A DNA stretch of 64,000 nucleotides from Hermatobates lingyangjiaoensis. Lineage: Eukaryota; Arthropoda; Insecta; Hemiptera; Hermatobatidae. Positions 21,583 through 36,500 of the stretch are shown here, one piece after another. The notes below the pieces were generated by a model. It was not told the DNA's origin. It was given only the letters and a program-made list of their open reading frames with translations, and did not search any database. Numbering within the stretch: the first letter of the stretch is position 1; each line of letters opens with the position of its first letter. A program made the translations under genes and the position numbers. The stretch is from the NCBI GenBank assembly GCA_026182355.1, contig JAPFBL010000068.1, positions 11,197,001-11,261,000 on the forward strand. Reading direction: 5' to 3'.

Positions 21583-24500
21583 CTAAAAATAAAGTTGTTA
21601 ATTAATTATGAGAATCTTTAATTTTGGTGTAGAAACACCTTTCTTTCCGTAATATAGATGGCTATACATAATTTAACATTAGTAGCTATACAAATAATCA
21701 TAGAGTCCATAAATACTTCCTGCTCAGTTAAAGGCTGTAAAAGTTGTAAAAACGTTTCTCAACCGGGTTCACCATGTCCCTTAAAAGAGTTTCCCGGGGG
21801 GGGGGGGGGGGGGGGGTTAATAACTTGAACTACTAAGAGGATCATGGTAAAATATTATTCGACAATTTAAAATAATTCAATAAACCAATGCCCAGATATT
21901 CTACTTAGTAAGCATATTTTGTTTATTATATAAAATTTTAATGATTTTCTTTAACTATCAAACAGATTAATATTCCATTTAAGAATATTATACATAACAG
22001 TACAAGGTCCCATAAGCATAAAGTTCGGATTAAAAGGGTATATAAAGCAGTAAGGCTGGAAACCTGGGCGAAACTGTAAGTCTATCCATGCAAGCCAAAT
22101 ATCATTCTCATGCATAAAGTTATGTTTTGATTTTTTCTTAATTCGCAAAATAATTTTCTAAAATAATGAAAAATATTTCAAGCGAATGTAGTTTAGGAGG
22201 ATTCCTCAACATGTCAAATCCATGAACTATTACGTCTAATATTCAGAACATTGTTTTGACAAATATACAAGGTGTAAAAAAGTAAACACCAACCAAGCAT
22301 TTTTTCTTTTAAAAGCCTCTATTAAAAGTTTTAAGAAAATAATAGTAAATTGTACGATTGTGTCCAATCTTATTTAATAACCGGATCTCATAGTTAACAT
22401 CTTCGTTAAACTAAAGGATTAAAAATCTTAAGTACAATGATTAATTTCCTTTTTACAAAATAAATAAAATCATTAATCTATAGAAGGAAGAATTCCTAGT
22501 AATTCGACAACAAAATCTGTACAACAGTTAAAGGAGAAAGTAAACTAAACTATCTCACTTCTGTCAAAGCAAATTGAATATTATAATAACTTATGTAGAA
22601 TAAATTTATTTATTAATTTAATTAATTTATTAAGATTATTAAACAATAAATATTATATTAATGCAGTTGAAAATGCTTTGTCAACCAGGCATTGGTTTGT
22701 CTTCTCTTGATCGTTAGAGCTGAATTTTTAATACTAAAGAGGTTGAGTAAAGGCTCAAAATTTCGCGTAATATCTTTTCCTAGCTTTTATAAATAATAAA
22801 AAATATGAACTGTTAAGGTTAAATGAATTTTACTTCTTGCTTTATAGGTAAATTGAATAAGAATTCACTTTGTATTTGACTTATAACTATTCTACGAGTA
22901 TAATATAAACACAAATATCGTGGATATTAATGAATTATCTTCATCACAAAAGAATTTTGTTATTCTGTGGCAGCAACTCATGTAAACAATTTCGACCCAT
23001 AAAGCGGATTTAAGACAGCTTCAAGAGTTTCTGACTAATCACAGTTAATGGTCCAATTTAAATTAGTTGTGGTATTTTAGTTGTTACATTCAATGTTTAC
23101 CTCCAATTTAAGATAAACAATTAATAACCTAAATTCTCTGAGATATGTTCAAAAAATTTGCAATGTCGGTTTTTGAATTAGATCAATTACTATTCATTGA
23201 AGTACCATTTTAAAAACAAGCCGTACCAAGAGCATAAGAGCTAGACCCTCTGGGCTAATAACTAGTTATGATCCTCTAAAATAATTGTAATTGATATTCT
23301 AATACCTATTATGTATTATTATAGTATCGTCATACAGAAATAAAATTTCATTTCGATAAAAGTTGATTCTTAATAAATATATAATGAAATTCGATAATTT
23401 AGAAACAATAACATGGTATCTTACCTCGTATGAACTGTCTCCAGAAAATTTTGAAATAGGTTTTCGAGTGTTCGCCATAGTGAAGGCTCTTGTAGGAAGA
23501 GAAGATTGTACCAAAGATCTCGTGGCCACTTGGTGTATCAGAACATACCTAAAGATAAAATTTACTTTATTACGACACATTCATTGAAAAGAAAACAATG
23601 ACAACCATACTTTAAAAATAAATGCAAATACAGTAGAACCCGTTTATCCAGCACGATCGGGGAGGGGGGGGGGAGACCATGCCGGATAAAGCGTTTTGCC
23701 GTTGTTTTGAGTGTTACTCTTATAAATACACACGAAGTAATTAAAAGTTAGAAAATAGCAAAACAATCATAGAAAACACACTCGTAATTACCTTCCTAGA
23801 GCGTAGGCTTGACTGTAGACTGTAGAATGTAATGTAATCCATTGTAAAGGCACTTTTAATAAACGTAAACTTTATTTTTCATATTTTTTTTCTTAGGGCA
23901 GGGCAGGCATATTTATAGGCTAGTCGTAAACTTATATTTCGATACTGTATTTAACTCTATTTTTTAAACTTATTTTCTTATTTCTATACTGTATTTAACT
24001 CTATGTTTTCACTTATTTTCGTATTTATCTTACTGTACTAATGTCCTTAAGCCTAATTGTCTTGTTTTTAACTTTACATTGGAGGGGGGTCGTCAGGTAA
24101 TTCTTCGTCAGACTCGAAACCAACAAAGTCCTTGGGTTCATTGGAGGGGTCAGGTTGGGGCTCATTGGAGGGCCCAGGTTGGGGCTCATTGGAGGGGCCA
24201 GGTTGGGCTCATTGGAGGGCCAGGTTGGGGCTCATTGGAGGCCCAGTTGGGGCTCATGAGGGCCCAGGTTGGGGTTGTTTCTTGGCTCTCTCACTCGCCT
24301 TGGCAAAGAGTTTTCTAATATCGGTCTGCTTCATAGCCCTCCTCTGCGCCTCTTGTATTAGAATACGCATTTGGTAGAGACTCATTACGTGTTGGGCAGT
24401 AAGATATGGCTGACATTCTGCAAACTTTATGAATGTTTCTAAAACATCTAAACCTACGGAGGCCGGGGAGGAGGTTCGTAATTACGTGGTTGTACATTTT

Positions 24501-27500
24501 TTGTGTTTTTGCATATTTTTTACGCAATATTTTCGGGAAATTACCCTGGTCAAAATTTTGCCGTTGTTTTGAGCGTGCCGGACGTTTGGATACCGGATAA
24601 AGGGGGTTCTACTGTATTAGGACTCTTCACTCTATATAGGTATGGAATACTTTCTCAGTAATACACTCTAACAGTTCGTTTTCATGTTCATTTCCCCTGC
24701 ATATGTACACAACAATTGATATTAATACATGGGAGAGAAGAAAAATATTTGTATGTTTTCTATTGTTTTGGAAAACAAAATTAGATTTTTTTCTCTACAT
24801 AGAGAAAATCTATATATGTACACATTTTTTAAACTAGTGTATAGAGAAATGTGAAATTATTCCTTAATATTGACATTTGAAAATTATACAAATATAAACC
24901 TTTGACAAATATATTTTTGAAACTACTGACTCTAGAAACTATGGAAGGTGAAAGACTACAAGCGTGGGGTTTGAACACAAATAATTTGTAAAGTGGTGAT
25001 ATACATAAAAAATGCAGATAAATATAATAATGCAATACGTTATAGTAATTAATATAATTATAGTATATTATTATAATGTGATGGGCTTCAATGATTTTAA
25101 TATAGGAATCTTTACGATCGTGTAACAGTAATTTCCCTGAGGTTTATGCTGAGAAGTTGGCACATGAATGGTAGCTTCAAAAGCCTATCATCCCAAACAA
25201 TATTTCCCAGCTATATACAATAGGCTATCAAATAAATATTTAGATTCAAGTAACCATCATCTATGTTCCTGTGTTCCTGACTTGAATAAGAACTACTTTA
25301 TTGCATTCATAGAGAACCTTTTGTAAGTAAGGTTGTCCGCTCGAGACGGTTTCGACAATGTAGTGTCATAAGTAACTCTTCTTGTTGGTAGGGACGATCT
25401 GAGTCCAAAGCAGTTATACGAATCTGAACTCTGCTTCGCAGGAGAACTCTGATGACTGCTCAGTTTAGTTTCTTCTTCTTCACTTTCTTGAGAGGAACTG
25501 TAAATGAAACAAAGCAACAGGGCAAACATGAGTACCTATCATCAGATTAAATACATTACTTGAAACAAAAAGTAAAAAAAAAATATTGAAAAAACTTGTG
25601 ATGAAATGAGATTTGATAATTTAAAGACATGAGAGTTTTTATAACGGTAGCATTTAGACCGAAAAAGTATGCAACGTAAACAAAAACTAAACTTGAGATA
25701 AGAAGGCATTGAATCTTTTAAAACATTAGAAAGGGATCCAAATTAAGCAGAACAAAGATTTCTTTGATTGTAGAGTGTATTTACTGTGATACTTCACTAT
25801 ATGTATACTCTTACGATACAAAAGAAAAAGAAAAACAGAAAACCACCAACAAGACTTCAATATCTCGATTTCTCCGTTTGATTGGTCGAAAGTTACTCAA
25901 ATATACTCACCAAAATGCTATTTTCCACTTGATAAATCAATTATCTACCGGTGCCGACGGATGTCCAAATATCAAATTGGGTATTACTGGTCACTTCCTC
26001 TTATTGTTTCTCTATTGCATCGTGTTCGTTGTCTTATGGGACCATTTAAATTTTATATATATATTTTGTAGTAAAAATTTTTATGTTAATTTAAATCATT
26101 TGTTTAAATTGTTATTTTGTTTAACTTAGAGCTCTGAAGTAATACAACAAACTTATTTTAGATAGTTGTAAGTTACAACACACTAAAATAAATAATTCAC
26201 GTTATTTATAAACAACGTGATAAACTGTTCAAGTTATATTATAAATATTGAACAAAGAGACAGTTACGATTAAGATACGGCGTTTCTAAACCTCTAGTAA
26301 CCGAAACAAAAATATTAATGGTAAAATGATTGAAAGATTACATTTTGACGTACCATACCAGATTTGTTATGGTATAGAAGCTGGGTAGAAAAATTTCATT
26401 TCTGATAAGAACATGTAAGAACTTGTTCTAAAGAAGACTAATTAGTTACACTAACTTAAGAATGATAAAGAGTAAAAAGATAAAGAGACCTAGCACTGGA
26501 GGTGGTGCTTGAAGTAGAACTAAGCCCAGTTAACGAAGGGTTCTTGGTGTTAGGTCCTTTTTGGCTGTCTTCCCGTCTCCTGCCAGGGCGACCTCGCACA
26601 ATGAATGGACTGAAGTTAGTTACGAAATGTGGCATGAAGTCCCTTAAGCGAACAAAGTAAAATATAGCTTTCAGACAAATAAACAGTAATTATCACATTT
26701 ACCAATAGAAAAGAAACAAAGATTAAAAATAAAGTCCAATTAAGTAACCCTTACAACGTCTCCGAGCTTAACACAAAACAGTTTATTGGATTATAAATTG
26801 CATTGTATATATTGGTCCGACTTGGGTCGTAAGTTGACAAGTGCACTCGATCGGATCTCAGTCCAGTCTATCCACAAGAGCAGCTGTTCTATTACTACTT
26901 CTATTTTAATGGATATCTTATCTCATAACCTGAGTACTCTCAGTTACTCATAGAACTGAGTACTCTCGCCTGTCATAGAACATCTCTCTAATTTCATCTT
27001 CTAATGACGAATACCTGTTTATCGGCGTTAGTAAATTCTATTGTGTTATACGTAGTTTTTAGTTTTATTAAATCAGTTAGGCCACTGTTCTCATACTTTG
27101 AAGTATATATTTTTAATTTTAATGAACATGATCGGGGAGTTTAATTTACTTCAATTTCACAAAATACAAGGATTAAGCACTGGTAGATCAACTAAAATAT
27201 CAGTAAACTGTTCTCCTGTTTTTATTAAACTGACATGAATGGTTGCAATAATAGTGTTCATTACAACAAAAATAATATTAATAATAACAGTTTTAGTGTA
27301 GTTCTTTTAGTTTAAATTTATGTAATCTATAAAGTAAAAATATATACATGTTACGCACTCAGCCTGGTTAGTGAACACTGACTTCATGTAATTTACAAAG
27401 GCTTCTGTCTTAGATATTCTGCATAATATTATGAATCTTGTTAGTTTTAAAACATTAATTCACTCCTTGGTTACTTAGTAGTAATGATTTTTTTTGTTCC

Positions 27501-30500
27501 GATAATATTGTTAAAATTGTATTCTTAAAATTTTGGGACAGATGACAGTTTACGACGCTATTCTTATAGTATGAGAGGCTGCACATTTAAATACAGGTTA
27601 CTATCTATAAACATATGTAAGTATAAAACACTTTATTTTTCTTCAAGCAGTCTAAATATTAAAATTCTATGTTATTATTCAAGCTTTGCACAATACCTGA
27701 CAGAGTGACTGGTTATGAAAGAATTGACTTCAATCAGAGATGTAACTTCATGAATCTTGTGAAAGTCTGCAAACGCATCAACCCATTCCACTTGTCTAAA
27801 TAAATCCAAATTTCAAACAACAATTAATACTAATTTACAATTCAAATTACTTTAGTCATATTATATTATTTATATAATAATATTTGAAAAACTGACGGTT
27901 TCAAATATACTTTCGTATGTAATCGTATTTACGAAAAAAATATCTTTCAATGAGGAAACATTTCTTTTTAAACAGAATTTATTAGGTTCTTTTCTAATTC
28001 GTGGTATAATTTTTATAATGAAATGAAATACTTTGCTTCATATTTAACTTCCTATCAAGATATGTAAGCTAAATAATATTACAGAAGTACATGTAATACG
28101 TTTTGATGGCAGAGTTATAATAAGCATAATTAGCAAAAATTAGCCACTTAAGAATAAATAATAAATTATTTGAACTTATATATTGAAGTATTAATTATAT
28201 ATAATGAGGGTTTATACAAAGAGAAAATGGATATAAAGATAAATATTTACCTATAATTTGTTTATTATATAAACAAAAATCAATTCTATAACTATTGTGC
28301 TCTACAGAAATCGGGTTAGAAATTCTAAATGACTGCGTTAATAATAATGAAATGGGCAGAGTCTAAAGCAAAACTTGCATCCCAGTGGTCACCAAGGAAG
28401 AAGATTTTCACAAAAAGGATATCGTATGAAGAAAGGCATACCTTCCTACCTACACAACAATTAACATACATAGGGAAAGAAAGAAGTCAAAAAGGAGGCA
28501 GCCTGCACATCGAGAGGAAAAAACGGCATTGCGTGGACCAAAGCCCATGTGGGGACAGCAGGCAACGAGATGGCAGATAAGTTGGCGAAGGAAGCAGCTA
28601 CAGAGGAGGACATGGTCGTCAGCTATAGGACTGCTCCCATGTCCCACCTGAAGAAGAAACTGGAAGGCGCGACTGAAGAAAGTTGTGAAGAGGAATGGAC
28701 ACAAAGAAATACTTCCCGACCATAAAGACAAAAAAAAAGCTTGACTTAAAAATCATTTTTACTGACAGGACAAGGTACTGACTCAGGTACTGACCGGAGA
28801 TAGTACTGACCTTAGATGGAACTGACTCAGGTACTGACCGGACATGGACGAACTGGACATTAATTAAAGAGATTTCGTATCATTTGAAAATCAAATTACA
28901 TATATGACGGACTGACTGACCAAACGTAGAACCATTTGATCTATGATTGTTCGAAATTAGATCCTTACATTAATACAGACAAAGCAAAACATTAATACAG
29001 GTAAAGGTTAATACAGACTGGATACTACAGGACACAACTGACCTATCAAAGAAAATAAATTAACAACAAAAAATTTGCACACGACTTCAAAAAATGTTTA
29101 TCCAATATTCGATTGCAAGTGTTCTGAGAGACATTAGATAATTAATATTCAAATGATTGTAAATACATAAAGCTCATATATATATATATATATACTTTTT
29201 TACATATATTAATTCCATAATATAATAATATATTTACTTATAGAATATGTAATATTGAAAATGTAGAATATTTTAGTCATAGTATATATATATATATATA
29301 TATCTTATGTAGTGATATGTACGTTATACCTATTGTGATACGTGCAGTACAAATAAACTCTCTCATAACAGGGTTACTGTTGTGAGGAAAAAAAATAGGG
29401 GAAAAGTGTACTAATCTTTTACAAGGGATGATACACAAGGAGAAGAGTCACCTACACAACTCTAGCCTAGAAACCCTGGTTTCCTAAAAGGTTTCATTAA
29501 TTTTAGAGATACAAGATATCTCACTAACTTGAATAAATTATTTATTGTACGTCTTAAGTCTTATAAGAAATGTGCTGACTAACGTAATTCCCAGTATTTT
29601 CACTGATATCCAGAAATCAAGTTGAAAAAAAAAAAGGGGAAGGACTTTTAAAGTAGTCATTGTTCTATAAAAGAACTAATACTATATTTTACCTGTCTAT
29701 TAATTTGATGCTCTCCTGCGCAGTTTTATTAACCAAGTCAGAAGACAAAGGAAGAGCTTTCAGAGTACTTTCAGACCACCATTGAGTCAGAGGATTTCTT
29801 CTGAAACTGCAACGAAAAAAGAAATCAAGCAGGGTACTGACAACATGAAAAAATACTTTGGATTCAAATCCAAAGAGTTAATATCAGTCATCCATATAAT
29901 CCATCATCACGATTAAATTTGTATTTTTATAGTTAATTGCAGAGTCAGCAAAAGCGAGTGCTCTTCTTGAGAAATTGTACCGATTAGGATTCTCATATTT
30001 TACTTAAAAAACAAAAAAAATTACTTATGCTCAACGGGTAACAACTGCTGAGGATTATGCATGAAATAGTCAGTGGGCATCTCCCAGATAGGCAAAACCT
30101 CATTGTATGGCACATACAAGCCCAAGAATAAGTTTATTGTGTGTTGCTTCTCCTGGTCTGCAACATAAACAGAAAAAATGGTTTGAATACAAGTATTAAT
30201 CAATAATTTTTTTTCTAAGATAAAAAAAATAAGCAACTAGCCTGATTCAAATAAAATTAATAAATTTGCGGTGTAACACATAATAAAAGAAAAAATTTTC
30301 AGCAAACGTACTTTTTTTTAAATAAAATTATGATTTTTCATTCACTTAATGGAAACTTAACTTGTTAATCATAGAAAAAGACAGCACCTGAGAATGTGTT
30401 GCGGTAATATCGACTCAAAGTCTGCATGATATCATTGCCCTGCGACGTCCAAGGGGCGGTCTTGCGATAAGTCTTGATCCGATGGACCAACTGTGAACCA

Positions 30501-33500
30501 CCATACTGTACGGCCAAAGTATCCCCGTGATCTTCGTACAGGGCTTCCAAGAGGCGAGTGCAGTCGCAGTCAAATTGTAGCTCTGACTCGCCAAGAAGTC
30601 CCAATGACTTAAGCTGCAACCCAAGCAACCATATTGAGTGAAAATAAATTAACTTTCTGAAAATAATAGAGCACTTATCGATCAAATTAAAACTTTTATT
30701 ATTCATAAAACCAACTCTTATAATTAGCAATAATCCAATGAAATAGTTCCACTAACATTCAACAGTAAATTCTTATATACACTAAAATCAATACGAACAA
30801 CTCAAAATGAATTCAACAGCTGTATTAGAGTTTAAATTAGATATAAATAACAAATGCAATCTAACTTTTCACCAAAATAATTTGTAAATTAACCTACAAT
30901 TTTCAAGCATCCTATAAATAATTATTCAGTTGAATATTACTCCATATTGGTGAAAGTAATTTATATTTTTTTGCTATGCTTTAGAGAGGTTATTTGTGGT
31001 TTCTACTTTTTCATATCAAAGTGGTATGAACACCTCTGTCAGAGTTATTATGCAACTAACATAAGGAAATCATTGAAGAATTTAGTTAAGGGAATGAACA
31101 CTTCAAATACCTATAATTTATTTAACTGTGATAATGATAATTAAATACCAGTAAATGTAAGACCTATGTATTTCTATTTAACTCAACAGTAATACAACAC
31201 AAGGTTAACTTAATCTTATGCTAATATTTAACACTGGGAATTTCTTGAAATTCTCTTTTTCAATTGTGCGATTAAGATAATATGACAACCACAGTGTACA
31301 ATTTCAGTATATCGTCAATCATACAGTCACAAGTTATTATTCTTGACTCTGATCCGCATTTGTTATTTACTAAAATTAGTAAGTTTCGACTAATTGGATA
31401 ACTAACTATGCAATTGTATTAAAATACAATCTTTTTGACTGGGAAAAAACATTTTTTGTTGTTAAGAATAACAAAATTCTTTGTTTTGAATGTATATGTT
31501 GGTGGTCACAGAATAAATGAAAAATAATGAAAATTAATTTAAAGAAACACAGTAAAGGTAAAATGAACAAAGATATTAAAAGCAAAAAAAAAAAAACCGA
31601 CAGAGAAGGCATTATCAATATCGTGAGCTAAGTAGCTGACTTCTAACAAATCAATCAGTAAATAGAATAACTCTTATCAGTAAAACTACAAATCAAGTTA
31701 AGGTAGACTAGGTATTCAAACATACATTATATTCATTGCGATATCGTAAGGAGTAGATTGCACAATTGAAATATTTATATTTGAAAAATCAGATCCTCAT
31801 AAGATTTCGGCTACCTAAGACCAGAGGTCGGTAACCTGCAGCTCCGGAGCCGCACGCGGCTCTCATCCTTACACTGCGGCTCCGAGTGGCTTGGGAAAAT
31901 AAATTACTTTAAAAAAGTATTTATGTGTATTTTATTTGTGTTAGTTATTTAGTGTTTTAGTTCTAAATTGGAAGATCTTTATGCGATCTGGAAATATTAA
32001 ATGTTAAAATATTATAAAAAAAAAGTATATTTTATTGTTTTTTGTAGCTCAAAATAACGTCATACTCGTGAAAGCCGGTATTCCCGCCTGAACGCCATCT
32101 CAACATAATTACATAATTTTCTCTCTAGCACTTTGTGGATTTTATAAGCAACACTTTATAGCCCATCTTTAAAAGTGTAGTCAAAGCACTAATAAGTGTA
32201 AGTTTATGTTTTACTTTCTAATAAATGCGTTTTTCCCCATTTTAGATGTCAAAAAGTATTAGCGGCTCTCAGGGGTTTTTTTTTTTGTGGAAACCGGGCT
32301 CAAATGGCTCTTTTCGTGTTAAAGGTTGCCTACCCCTGCCTAAAACAAACGAAAATGGTAAATGTCACAATTTACCTGGAGTGCCAATGCACATCTCCCC
32401 AAGGCGAACTGAGCAGTATTAGTTCTATCGAGGCAATCGACGCAGTTTACTCTGATGACACCTGTTTGCAAGAGGTTCAAGTGACTCACGTACAGTCCTG
32501 TCTTTTCAATGGCAGACTCTGCAATGGCGCCTAGACGACTCATCACACGAGCCACTTTCCTAACAAACCAAATCCAAACAGTTAACACATCAGTCAACAA
32601 TTTGTTTTTCTTTTCCTAATTAAGGCTGATTTAAGGACAAAACTTGTTCGCAAGAAGAAGAAAATTAAACACAATTTAAATTAAAAGTATTAAATGTGAG
32701 GAAATTAACAGAATAAAATAAAGCACTTAAGATTCCAATGTAACCACCATTGAAAAAGAAAGTGGGTTCACTTTAGTAAACAAGTTAATTAGTATTTGAA
32801 GTTGATATTTTTTTAAAGAAGTTTGTTACAATATTTAGTTCCATTTATTCAAAACTTCACTCCACATCACATATACTAATCAAATAATGATTTAAAGTTT
32901 TCAAAATTATTTAACTACTTCCATAGTTTTGTTCTAACCATATGTTCAAATCATGCAGTTGCATATCTTGTAAATATCCATATGCATATATCGAAATATT
33001 CATATATTTCGAAATATTTAATCATATAACGAATGTTTTTCTTAAAACTCAAGCCCAACAAATATTAAGTTTAATAATATTTTTACATTTACAGTAAACA
33101 ATTTTTTTTATATATTTATGCCAAAATTTTTACTATATATATATTTTTTATTTTAATTTTTCATTGTATATTTTAAAAAATTCTCAATGGAGTAAAATTT
33201 TAAATTTTATCACCACATAAAAATAAGAAATAAATCAATTTATTTAATTTTTCGTTAGATGTCGTCTTCGTTCACAACATAATCATTCATTTTGGCTATT
33301 AAGCATTGTAGTCAACAATTACTATTTTTAAAGGAATTTTAAACTAAAAGAAAATATAAATGTATGAATACCCTTTGTTCTTCCTCGCCATGTCGAAGCT
33401 GACGTATTGAATAGAGTGCTGGGGAGGTAGGAAAAGATTGAGATATTTAATATCTAGACTAAATTGCTCACTGAGGATAGATTCGTGCTTCTTGCTCTCT

Positions 33501-36500
33501 CTTTGTTTTACTAAGTTAAGAACAATAATAGGCGAGCCATATCTTCTAAGTAAGTCGTTGAAATGTCTCCCTGTGAACAAATAGAAATTGAAGTAATGCA
33601 GTTCATTTTTTATTTAATCATTTTTTTTAAAGGCATAGTTTATAAAAACAATTTTATCAAACCATAAAAAAAATCTTACATATGAAGGAAAAACAAGTTT
33701 TTTTTCTAAAACCATAATTTTTTTTACTAATAGAAGTTTATGAGGACATATTTTAAAAAAAATTAAAGAAAATTAACTGATTGACTTAAAAGACACCAAC
33801 CGTACGATTTAGCAAAGAGTTGAGTGAACGGATATATTTAAAACAATAGCACCATATAAACCTATTAATTAAAAAATATGTTGTTTTATTATACAAAAAA
33901 ATATTTCTTTAGATCAAAAAACAAGGAATTTCAAACGCTAGATGTTCTACTTCAGGTTTTTCAATATAAAATATATTCCATTTTATTTCTGTAAGAGGTA
34001 AAGTTGTCTTTAAAGTGTTCCCTACGAAGAATAAAATTGATGATTAATATTAAATTAAAAAAAAAAATCAAATAAATGTTTCCCATGTGTGATGACTTTT
34101 GAATTTCCCAGAATAGTAACTCTTATCAACTTATGTTAAAAGTAATTTAAAGGCAATAAATCCATAAATGTAAATAGCAAAAAACTACCAATTAGTGGGG
34201 CTAGTATAATCAAGAAAATTTCCTGTATCATTTCTTCGATAATATATAAAAAAAAAAAAAACTGAATTTTTATATTATTTATATTATTTTATTTATATTA
34301 TTTTATTATTTTATTATTTATTATTTATTATTTATATTATTTATAAGTAAAATCACCTATTCGACCTAAGGAAGCTGAAGGAGAAGAGCAGAAAGGCTGA
34401 CTCATTCATAAACCCCCCCTTTCACAAGATACCTGCGTCTTCGTTCACAACATCATCATTCATTTTGCCTATTAATCTTTATTAAATTCCTATTAAGAAT
34501 AAAAAAAAAAACATTTCAAACAACTCGGTAAATATTCAGAACCATTGCTATAGAATAACCTTTAAAAGAAATATCAAACCATCATTTTAAGAAGAGAAGC
34601 GTAGAAACAAATATGATCTAATTACAAAATGCGTACTTGAATGTCAAATAAATAACGAATATAAATAATTATATAATTCGTTTCCTCAATTTAAGCAATG
34701 ATTTGTCATATTTTTTTATATATTAACGTGAAAACCCAGGAGTATAATTATATACTCTATAACTAGGATACTATAATGGAAGAAAGAATATTTAAGAAGG
34801 ATATTTCATGTCAATTACTAGGGTAGTTGGTTAATCGTATCTAACTAGTGTTTGGAGGAGATAAGATAATCATAAGCTCTCTTAATCTACCATAATTTAT
34901 TCTTATTACTTCCAATAAGAAACACTAACAAATTACAGATACATACCACATTTATTAAATGTATTATTTAATACATCGAATTATTAAAATCAAATTACCA
35001 AATCATACAGTATGCAAGGTATACAGCGCTCGAAGGGCAGTTTATCTCCGCCCTTATAAACCACGAGGAGATAAACTGCCCTTCAAGCGCTGTATATTTT
35101 ACTTACAAGTAATTTTGTAATTCAAGAGTCACATTATTTTTAAAAGTTCAAACTATTTATACTACATTAGCTTGGGGTGGATACAGAAAAACATTATGTG
35201 AACAGTCAGTTATTAAGGTAAAACGAGTTACGAAAAGTATTTATAAAAATTCCCCAAACACCCACTCCAACATTCTCCAAAATACAATACGAAAAGCATA
35301 CTCAAATACCGTAGGGTTTCCATGCATATTTTAGACACTAAGCCTCCTTCAATTTAAATATCTCTCCTGTGGTAAATAGGTAGCTCCTAGAACTTAGAGT
35401 TATAGATGTTTTTAGAACAGTATTTTTTATAATTAATGAATAATTTGGGAAAAGAGAACCTCCAGCAGAATATCAATTAAATTATTACAAAACAGAAATG
35501 CTTCGAAATATTCATAAGTAAATAACTAAGTATTAAAAAAAAAAGTATTTGCTCTAGGTAATATGAAGTGGCAGGGAAAAGAGAAAATCGATATTAATAA
35601 ATCATCTTGACACTGGTTTCCTCCAATAATGGCACAGGATAATTCTGATCAAAGAATATAGTTGAAATAAAAGTAATATCCGTATAACTAATGTAGTAAG
35701 CCAGAACCAAACACAGAAAGGTTATCAAGTATTACGGTTCAAAACTGAGTGCTGTACATAAAAGCATGATTTTTGGAACACAGCTATTAAAAATTAAAAA
35801 GTATATGACATAGCCATAGTTTTCTTTATTTTAATGCAGCAATCATTGCCATGAAATGCATTTAGCACCTGAATACTTTTATTAGATTTCATCGAGTAAC
35901 GAACAACAATATACAACATATATTTTAAACATGTGTAAAAATGGAATTGATTACGAACATTATATCTAAACTCTTGAATCATATGACATTTTAACAAAAT
36001 AAATTTTCAATTTAAATTTCCATACTCCTGAAAATGTAACAAAGAATGTTAATTAACATACCATTTGAGAGAGAATACTAAAAAAAAGAATATTGTTATT
36101 TATAGGAGTCATAATGTTTAATTGGACATGATTCATACATTCAACGTTCACTTATTACTCATTAAATATTAATTAATGTTACAGCTGGTTTTGAATATTG
36201 AAAGTTAACATTTATAATGGTTAGGTGAAGAAACTATTTGAATAGGAATCCAAATATTTTGTAAATCAGGGTAATACAAAGATCGGGGAAGGAGGAATTT
36301 ATTAACCTGTTTTAGTATTATTAAGTGATCCCAGTTTATTCAGCCATATCACTGAAAACAACAACAAAACAGTCTGATGCCTTTTTTACGTGAAAGCTCT
36401 TTTGCCACATCTCGGGAGCTACAAGCTCTAGTCTAGGATAGAGGCAAACAAAACCTCCGAGATACGCCCGAGGTGGACCACGCGGAAGTGAGCTTCCACG

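Noticed and set aside
25764..26129. 121-codon plus-strand open frame in FIG4 intron 13-14 region
   Set aside because: Lys/Thr- and Leu/Phe-rich composition expected from AT-rich DNA; no homologous motif and no splice context.
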